Positions 57,205-64,000 of a stretch of DNA of 64,000 bases are shown here, piece by piece (within the stretch, counting starts at the first letter, position 1; each line of letters begins with the position of its first letter). Source of the stretch: Cantharellus purpuraceus (Eukaryota > Basidiomycota > Agaricomycetes > Cantharellales > Hydnaceae); NCBI GenBank assembly GCA_025174535.1, contig JALBUN010000015.1, positions 928,501 to 992,500 on the forward strand, written 5' to 3'. Made by a program: the position numbers and the translations under genes. The notes below the pieces were generated by a model that saw only the letters and a list, made by a program, of their open reading frames with translations, was not told where the DNA came from and did no database searches.

Positions 57205-58190
57205 GTGTCTTAGTTCACACCATTACACAGAACTCAACCAAGTATATTGGTTTTGCAATGTGTTGTACAGTGTGGTAGTTAACTAAGTTATGTCTACTAC
57301 ATGTGGACCCACACATGTACTTGGGTCCACTGGCTTATGTAATAACTGTTGAAAATTTTGCCTTGCTGGGGCAGTGTGGAGAGTAGATTTTGAATAGTGA
57401 TAGAGGGAGTGATGGTAACTAGGTGTATGCATAATCAAATTGAAGAAATATCTTGGGAGTATCTTTGTACAAAGTTTGATGAGATTTGATGTGGTCCTTG
57501 TCTAGATATTGACAGTTTGAGCAGGGATCAGGAGCAGATAACTCAAATGTGAGTAAATGCTTAATAAAAAATCAACCAGTGGAGCTTAGGCTTTGCAAAC
57601 TGGGATTTGAATATATGCTGCAATACTCTAGAAGGGTATGCAAAGGTTTGATGAAATTCAAGTTCGTTCTGGAGTTATTCCAGAAACAAATAGTTCAGAC
57701 ACTGACAACAAAAACAAGTGAGAGGAAATTCTCTGGTCCATTTCATATCTAGCTAGGTGTGTTTTATACAAGATATGGGTCCTAAGAGCTTGTGATAAAA
57801 GTCCTGAATCACGTGAATCTTGGGAATGAAACTTGTGATAAAAACAAAATGGGGGTGGAGCCAATAGGGGAAAAAATGATGAAATAAAATATAAAAGAAA
57901 TATAGGAGAATAGTCCAATGGGTGTGGAGCTTACAGGGGCTTCTCCTCTTCCCTCCTAACCATTTCCCCTTGCTTTCCTACCTCCTCCTCAACCTCCTGA
58001 GCCTCCTATGTGCTCCTGTTCCCCCTCTCTCCTAGCCCCTTATCTCCCCATAATCAACAATAACTATACATATGCGCCCATAGGGTGCATATATCTATCA
58101 AGAAGACAGCATTCCTTAAAGGAATGCCACATACATTAATTATCTATATAACTATATACTATAGTAAGTACCTTGGATACTTACATATGC
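57205..58190 (+). repeat. Repeat G (LTR-like), copy 1, split by solo LTR-A
   Basis: 57205-57346 plus 58060-58190 match 58535-58800 in direct orientation: TTCACACC...CAGAACTCAACCAAG, CACATGTA.ACTTGGG.CCAC, ATAACTATACATATGC and GGTGCA.ATATCTATCAAGAA. Interrupted by the LTR-A at 57347-58059. Confidence 0.7.
57347..58059 (+). mobile_element. Solo LTR, family A (forward)
   Basis: 713 bp, TGTTGAAAATTTTGCC...CCATAATCAACA, with a perfect target duplication ATAAC (57342-57346 and 58060-58064). The uninterrupted site is visible in the second copy of repeat G (TATATAATAACTATAC, about 58652-58667). Confidence 0.92.
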
Positions 58191-58191
58191 A

Positions 58192-58525
58192 AAGCTCAGC
58201 AGATTTGAATGGAAGGTGCTTCAAAAGGATCTTACTGCCTTTCATGAGGATTGTTCTAAAGTAAAACACACCAATCCAAAGGCAACACAAAGGAACATTG
58301 ATGAACATTTGCAGCAATGAATCAGGAGGTACATACACTGTAATATATCATAATGTGGCATTGACAATTGTATTTCAGTGGTCTGCAGCAATAGAGAGGA
58401 CAGGGATTGAGGGGTTCTATGTGGCTGTGCATGGGGATGTTGAGCAGTATCATGACCTGAAGGCCTGGTTCTCCCCAGTGGCCAAAAAGTTTGTAAAGGA
58501 TGTTTTGGACCTTGAACTGAAGTGA
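58192..58525 (+). pseudogene. Retroelement-associated gene fragment, C-terminal part
   Basis: RFEWKVLQKDLTAFHEDCSK, then RNIDEHLQQ-stop-IRR, an intron (about 58328-58377, GTACAT...TTTCAG), then WSAAIERTGIEGFYVAVHGD and KFVKDVLDLELK. The stop is TGA where Trp would fit. By recall such sequences belong to an abundant unnamed Agaricomycete family often found near retroelements. Function unknown. Confidence 0.5.
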
Positions 58526-58534
58526 CTGTGTAAG

Positions 58535-58800
58535 GTTAGACTTAGTTCACACCGACACAGAACTCAACCAAGTTATGTTGGTTGTGCTATGTGCAACAGT
58601 GGTGTGGTAAAATCTAAGTTTGGATCCACATGTATACTTGGGCCCACTTGATTATATAATAACTATACATATGCACCCTATGGGTGCACATATCTATCAA
58701 GAAAAGCACAACTCCTTAAGGAAATGCTGTATATACTAATATTAATATATACTACTCTATTGTAAGTAAGTACCTAGGGTACTTACAGACTGCCACTCCA
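58535..58800 (+). repeat. Repeat G, copy 2
   Basis: Direct repeat of 57205-57346 joined to 58060-58190. It lies between the two coding fragments and may be a solo LTR. Confidence 0.65.
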
Positions 58801-58932
58801 AATGGAGTCCTATGTGGTTGCAGGCTTTGACAAGAGTAAGCATAGGTGTACCTTGGTATATACTCACTGTTCATAACTAGAAACAGCACATCATCAGTCT
58901 ACTCATTTAGGAAGAAAAGCAGTTGTTAGCCA

Positions 58933-59421
58933 GTGCTGTCAAATGATACAAGAAGGACTGGGTATGTGCTTCATTGCTGGTTAAAGATGATCAGAACTAA
59001 TGGTTATCAAGTAAATACCCTCCAGAAAAATAAGATACTAGACAAGACATTGATGAACTATGATAATTATGAGTGGCAAGTGGTAGAAAACTGGGGAGTT
59101 ACCCTCCATGGGTGGCCCCTCAAGAAAGTGGTTAATCCAGCAAAGGCTGGGTCTCAAGGTGACTTAAATCGGCTACACCAGGCATTGAAGAATGGAATAT
59201 GTAGGTGGGAAAAGCTAAGTGAAGAGTTGACATGCTGGATAGAGGAGAATCATACTTGGGAGGCTGCCGGTGAAGAGGTCTATAAACACTGTAAGGTGTC
59301 AGTGCACAAGGGTGTGCCTAAGAACTGTCATATTATTTTTAATGAGGATGAGGGTGAGGAAATGGAGGAAGGTGTTGTAAGATTAAGTAGACAGATAGCA
59401 AACAGTAGAATAAGAGCATAG
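58933..59421 (+). CDS. Retroelement-associated gene fragment
   Basis: Open frame with KTLMNYDNYEWQVVENWGVT, LHGWPLKKVVNPAKAGSQGD and LHQALKNGICRWEKLSEEL, ending in an acidic tail DEGEEMEEG and the stop at 59421. The order tyrosine-rich motif, then GWP, then a short helix ending in W-x-x-L, matches the C-terminal region of many unnamed Agaricomycete proteins (recall). The upstream exon is missing or lies in 58800-58930. Could be an expressed remnant; not assigned a role. Confidence 0.45.
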   Translation: MLSNDTRRTGYVLHCWLKMIRTNGYQVNTLQKNKILDKTLMNYDNYEWQVVENWGVTLHGWPLKKVVNPAKAGSQGDLNRLHQALKNGICRWEKLSEELTCWIEENHTWEAAGEEVYKHCKVSVHKGVPKNCHIIFNEDEGEEMEEGVVRLSRQIANSRIRA

Positions 59422-59439
59422 AATTCCAATATATAATTG

Positions 59440-59791
59440 GAATCTTAGAGATAAAAGGCAGTGAGTCAGAGAGAAAAGTACAACTGTGATTGACTGGAGA
59501 ACTGCGTATTGGTAGAACGCATACTTATACATATGAGAATGACCTTGGCATCCGGATCATGAACATGACGTCAGAATTACAGGTAAATGCTTAGCATTTT
59601 CATTCACTACTCCTGAATGTAAATGGTGATTGGATATACGGATGGATGTTCGTTGGACGACAGTAACATGACTGCGTCTTGTGAGATGTTTGGATATGGT
59701 CTGGCAATATTGAGTTCAAGATGTATATTGATATGATCCGGTGGTATGGAGCCTGAGTTGAGTGATCAGCAGGTGAGTACATTTTTCAACA
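59440..59791 (-). repeat. LTR of copia H (3' LTR), low-coordinate end uncertain
   Basis: The terminus TTTTTCAACA at 59791 is followed by the polypurine tract (plus-strand TGCCCCCTC, 59792-59800). A possible TATA region on the minus strand is ATGTATAAGTATGCG (about 59526-59540). The distal end could not be fixed. Confidence 0.55.
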
Positions 59792-59814
59792 TGCCCCCTC
59801 AAGCATGATGAATC

Positions 59815-61250
59815 CCTAGAACATTTAGGAGATTCATGTGCTTGTGAGGTGATAAGGGCTTTGTGAGTATGTCAGCAGGGTTTTCAAAGGTGGGGATATA
59901 ATGAAGTTTTATAGTACTGGCATTGACCTATTCACAGGTGTAATGATAGTGAGTATTGATATGTTTCGTCCTCAAATTGTTGACCTCGTTCTTTGTGAAA
60001 GAAATAAACAATTGGTTGTCAGTGAAAACCAGAATGGGTTTGAAATCATGCTTAAAGTCATGTCCAAGTTTAATAAGCCATATCCCCTCTGCTGATGCAA
60101 TAGATCCCACAATGAGCTCTGCTTCCATCGATGATTGCGTCACAAGCCCCTGTTTCTTGGAAGCCATGAGACGGGTGCTCCATTATATGTGAAGATTCAT
60201 CCCGTGGTAGATTTTCGATCATTTACATCTCCTGTAAAATCCGCATCCATAAATCCCGCTAGGTTATTCCCTCTACTCCTCTCCCCTCCTGCATATATGT
60301 GATACCATAATCCTTCATATTCAACAGGTAACAAACGATGTGTTTGGCCACTTCCCAATGAGAGAGAGTTGGATTAGAAGTGAACTGCACACATTTGTTA
60401 GTGGCATAAGCAATGTCGGGTCGAGTGGAGATCACACAGTAGTTGACACTACCAATCAGGGATGCGTATGGTATATTGATGATCACATCGATACTCATGG
60501 ATGTGTGTAAGTCTGAGGATGGATCCATGGGTGATGAGACAGCTCTTCCAGTTGTTATATCAAAATGCCATGCCATGGTGTTGATGAAGGAAGGCGGAGA
60601 TATATGTACAGTCCCCAGTTCCTTATCTCGAACAATCCTGATCCCAAGTGGATGGTCAGGTTCCCCGAGGTCTTGTATATCGAAAATCCCTTCTATATCC
60701 TTGATTATCTTCTTCATTGATTCGATGGAGTTTGCAGCTAAGAGTCCATCATCAACATACCACCCTGCAATCTTGACAGAACCATATTTTTCAAAGCGGA
60801 AAAAGATTGTGGTATCGGCTTCACCAGATTTAAAACCTAATCTCTCCATCTCCTTCTTGAGAGTCTGATGCCAGACATGTCCTGATTGCTTGAGTCTGTA
60901 CAGCCCTTTATTTAATTTGCAGACCAAATGTTCTTTCCCTGATTCAATGAATCCCTTGGGTTGTTTCATATAAACATCATCCTGAAGGGATCCGTTGAGA
61001 TAAACTCCTTTGATGTCAATATGATGGAGCTCGAGGTTGTAGTGACATGCAAGTGTGAGGATTAGTCGGATAGAAATAAATTGAATCGTAGGGGAATAAG
61101 TCTCATTGAAATTGAGTCCTGGAACTTGTGAGAATCCTTGCACTACGAATCAGGCCTTGAATCTGTTAACAAGTCTCGTTTGACGCAATATATCCACTTG
61201 CATCCTACAATATTTGTATTGGGTGGTTTTTCGATGAGATCCCAGGTATG
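59815..61250 (-). pseudogene. Copia H reverse transcriptase / RNase H
   Basis: RT with MQGFSQVPGLNFNETYSPT, HHIDIKGVYLNG, GLYRLKQSGHVWHQTL and an intact YVDDGLL catalytic box (60737-60757). RNase H segments STRPDIAYATNKC and ASKKQGLVTQSSMEAEL (60167 down) lie in a second frame. Stops near 60190-60255 and 61150 separate the pieces. Confidence 0.88.
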
Positions 61251-61255
61251 ATAGC

Positions 61256-61690
61256 CTCTCAGTGTCTCCATTTCCCTATTCATGCTCTCCTGCCATAGCG
61301 TCAACCGATCCTTGTGCCTCCCTATAGTTCATTGGTTCATCTTCAGCAAGAACAACAAGTGCCAATTCAATGTGTTCAAGGTCTGTGAGGCCCTGCGCAA
61401 TGGCATCAATAGCTGCATAAAAACCGTGTTGATGTTTTCCATGTCCATACGTCTGGTTCTCAGGATCAAGCCATGGTCCTTGTTCGAAATCCTTGGGTGC
61501 GTGCTGTAATGTAGCATCCACGTCATCCAATTGACCAACTTTGTCAGATTCAGTTCCTTCTATCTCATTTCTGGTATCTGTATCCATGATATCTGTGAGA
61601 GGACTATCCACAATTCCAATATGGTGTGGAAGTTCATGGTCATTGGTCCATTTGTGTGTGATGATTGGTGGGGTAGATGTGTTTGTAGAG
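61256..61690 (-). pseudogene. Copia H linker between integrase and RT
   Basis: Acidic, low-conservation region (EGTESDKVGQLDDVDATLQH) typical of the copia integrase C-terminus. Ends with EHIELALVVLAEDEPMNYRE. Confidence 0.6.
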
Positions 61691-61695
61691 ATGGG

Positions 61696-62694
61696 TCAAT
61701 CCGTGGTCCATAAGTTAGGGAGATCATTGTTGTCAGTAGCATGTATGGTGATTCTTTCAATGTGACTCGACTTGTCGAATATGACATCTCTTGCTTTGAT
61801 AAGAGTGTGAGTTCGTGGAATCCACACCTTGTATGCCTTTGAATCATCGAAGTATCTGACGAATATTCCTTCCACCGATCTGTACTCGCCTTTCCTCCTG
61901 ACGGCTTTGGGGATGAGGGCCCAGCATTTACATCCATATGTGTGTAACCAGTCAATGCTCAGCTTCTTTTCCCAGAAGGCTTCGTAAGGGGATATTCCAA
62001 GACAATGGTGAAGTATACAGTTTCTGATGAAAATGATGGTGTGGATCACGGATACCCAGAACTTACTGGGAAGATCAGCCTTGTGTCGTAAGGTCAAGGC
62101 CCCTTCCTGTAACATTCTATTATAATGTTCTGCGATCCCATTATGTTCTGGGGTGTACGGTGAGGTCGTCTCATGGATAATCCCAAGCTTATGGCACGTC
62201 TCTTCAAAGTCCTTTCCAATATATTCCCCTCCATTATCCGTTCTGACCTTCTTAACATCAGCTTTCTTCTGATGTAGTAGCCAAGCTATGTATCTCTTGA
62301 ATGACTCCGTAATCGTCTTGGATTCCTTATCCTTGAGAAATTCGATACTAGCCATATGCATCGCCAGATTGATCCAGGTAATGAAGTATTTGTATCCACT
62401 GACAGATAACTTGAATGGTCCGCAAATATCAGAAACAATGATATCACCGATGTTAGATGGTGTGGTTTTGGATTTTTGGAATGGAGTGCAAGTCTGTTTC
62501 CTGTATGGGCAGCTATTGCATTGTGTGATAGGACCGTGGTGGACATTTGGAGTGAATCCATTGGCTGTATGAAGCCTCTTCATTGCTTCTAGAGTAGAGT
62601 ATCCAGTGTGAGCTAGTCTGTGGTGCCATAGGACGATCTCTGTGGGTTCAGCAGAATATGCAATTTCAGGTGTATCCTTGGGTAGAGATACCAC
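61696..62694 (-). pseudogene. Copia H integrase
   Basis: 332-residue open stretch. The HHCC zinc region has HHRLAHTGYSTLEAMKRLH and CNSCPYRK. The catalytic core keeps all three acidic residues: SDICGPF, VRTDNGGEYIG and PEHNGIAEHYNRML. GISPYEAFW and GYKYFITWI are also typical. The frame is open throughout, but the rest of the element carries stops. Confidence 0.88.
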
Positions 62695-63222
62695 AGTATA
62701 TGTAAATGATTGTCAATCTTTGGTCCTCGTCCCAGGATCTGTCCGTTGTGTGACAATGCAGATTGGTTTTTGCTGAATAGTACATTGACATTGGCATTTG
62801 TCATATGTCCAACTGATAGTAAATTGGCACATAGTTTAGGTGCATATATGACATTGGTGAGTGTGATGTGAAGGTCAGGTAGTTGGAATAAAGGGTCGGA
62901 TATGATCTTTATATGTATAGATCTGCTCTGATTTGCAGAATGATTCCCCACTGGCGGTTTGAATTGTGATGGGTGGGATGTTATTCATGTCAAAAAATAA
63001 CGGTAAGTTTCCAGATAAGTGACTAGATGCAGTGGAATCCACCAGCCATGTATAAGCATCATTATGGATTGATGGAGCTGAGATGGGTGATTGGATTGAT
63101 ATGATTGGTGATTTGGTGATTGAGGTGACCATGATGAAGTCCTTTGTCTGTCCTGCAAGGTGAGCTGGCGTATTGATTGTAGGTTTATCCATCTGCTGGT
63201 TATATTGCTGATTCGTTGTCTG
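62613..63222 (-). pseudogene. Copia H protease
   Basis: WLVDSTASSHLSGNLPLFF (DST where DSG is usual), TIQTASGESF and VIYAPKLCANLLSVGHMTN. A frame change near 62950 separates it from the integrase. Confidence 0.82.
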
Positions 63223-63822
63223 TGTTACGCACTAGGTCCGATTGGGGGTCAGAGATTGGATTGGAGGTTGGGTTGGAGGTTGGGTTGGAGGTTGGGTTGG
63301 AGGTTGGGTTGGAGGTTGGGTTGGAGGTTGGGTTGGAGGTTGGGTTGGAGGTTGGGTCGGGGTTGGAGTACATCATGGGGGTCGGAACGGACTTGGCTTT
63401 AGCTTATGTGCTGCGCCCTCACTAATACCGGTGTCCAAGGCTTCGGAGACAGAGTACAACTTAGAGAGTTAGGATTGGACTTAGGAACTAGGCGTGATTC
63501 AATATTCGAACTGGGGAATGAAGTCCCCAGTCGGGCAACTTAAATACATATTTGAAATCTAATAATAATTACTCCAGTGATGGGTCTCCGAGGCTGACGG
63601 CCTTACATGAGTATGTCCGAGTCCGACAGGGACGGATGTCTGGGTTCCTATGGTGATGCTGATGCATCAATCGGAACCGGAGACGAATGGGCGGAATTGG
63701 CGGTGACAATCGGACAGGTAAATGGAGACGTAGCGGTTTCCAAATGGAGTATAGATTTCATATGCGTGGGGATCTGAGTGGATCGGATGGGGATCTGGAC
63801 GTTAATGAATATAGTCATAACA
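63223..63822 (-). mobile_element. Solo chromovirus LTR with expanded minisatellite
   Basis: 600 bp, TGTTACGCACTAGG...ATAGTCATAACA, the reverse of the 41827-42343 LTR, with a perfect target duplication GTCTG (63218-63222 and 63823-63827) inside copia H. Confidence 0.92.
63258..63357 (-). repeat. 12-bp tandem repeat in the solo LTR
   Basis: Eight units of TTGGAGGTTGGG. The chromovirus 5' LTR has about one unit at the matching place (42288-42312, reversed), which largely explains why this LTR is longer. Confidence 0.88.
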
Positions 63823-63827
63823 GTCTG

Positions 63828-64000
63828 CATAGGTCTTCCTGTAGGAAACTGAGGAATATGTGCATGTAATCCCTGGTTCTGCCTCCAAGGCATCTGTCCT
63901 TCAAGTCCACCACCCTGTGCATAGCATTGAGATGCCATGTGTCCAGATTTTCCACAGTGATTACATTGCATCATGTTATATTGATTAGATCTCGGTGTGT
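63828..64000 (-). pseudogene. Copia H gag zinc-knuckle region
   Basis: CNHCGKSGHMASQC knuckle (about 63967-63926), followed by a Gly/Gln/Pro-rich tail. Continues beyond the window at the 5' side. Confidence 0.85.

Larger units (their letters stand above)
59792..64000 (-). mobile_element. Ty1/copia element H, continues past the window
   Basis: Copia on the minus strand in the order gag zinc knuckle, protease, integrase, RT, RNase H, LTR. Less damaged than copia D. Interrupted by a solo chromovirus LTR at 63223-63822. The 5' end lies beyond the window. Confidence 0.88.

Overview
This window is nuclear DNA of a mushroom-forming basidiomycete (Agaricomycetes). Host genes carry many short introns (about 49-141 nt) with GTRNGT-type donors. 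Recognisable products include a DUF6535 protein and an Eaf1/Vid21 protein. Retroelements of Ty1/copia and chromodomain Ty3/gypsy type are dense and nested. No prokaryotic operon, CRISPR array or rRNA gene is seen. All names are by recall of protein families; no search was run.

Layout. (1) 1-4326: a 5'-truncated EAF1/VID21 gene for the NuA4 acetyltransferase scaffold. (2) 4327-12720: a local duplication block with three copies of an unnamed orphan gene on the minus strand (5417, 10701 and 11413 downwards), a broken copy of the EAF1 3' end, and a 2.8-kb composite retroelement insertion (5457-8294) with inverted LTR ends. (3) 13769-16718: a compact host cluster of MRM2-like rRNA methyltransferase (minus), a TFIIIC small subunit (plus) and mitochondrial ribosomal protein uS5m (plus). 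(4) 16650-22790: repeated copies of the MRPS5 3' region, two related tRNA-derived SINE-like elements, and a near-identical 0.8-kb inverted repeat. (5) 21290-26898: three atypical short-chain dehydrogenase paralogues, one a pseudogene. (6) 27540-30675: a decayed DUF6535 gene. (7) 33129-34743: a complete 10-exon aquaglyceroporin gene, with a truncated copy upstream.

(8) 36498-64000 is almost entirely transposable elements. A truncated copia (36498-41614) is followed by repeat C. Repeat C was hit by a 9.4-kb chromovirus (41827-51231, TSD AGTTC). The chromovirus was then hit by a solo LTR (48189-48898) and by element X (50127-50800). Beyond lie a copia 3' end, a long copy of element X, a gypsy-type gag, fragments of a retroelement-associated gene, and a second copia (59792 to the window end) carrying a solo chromovirus LTR. 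Target-site duplications let much of this order be read directly.

The best candidates for something undescribed are: an antisense coiled-coil/zinc-cluster gene between pol and the 3' LTR of the chromovirus; a composite element whose two ends are both the same LTR terminus in inverted orientation and which has a perfect TSD; and two SINE-like families that share one 40-bp core at identical spacing from the B box.
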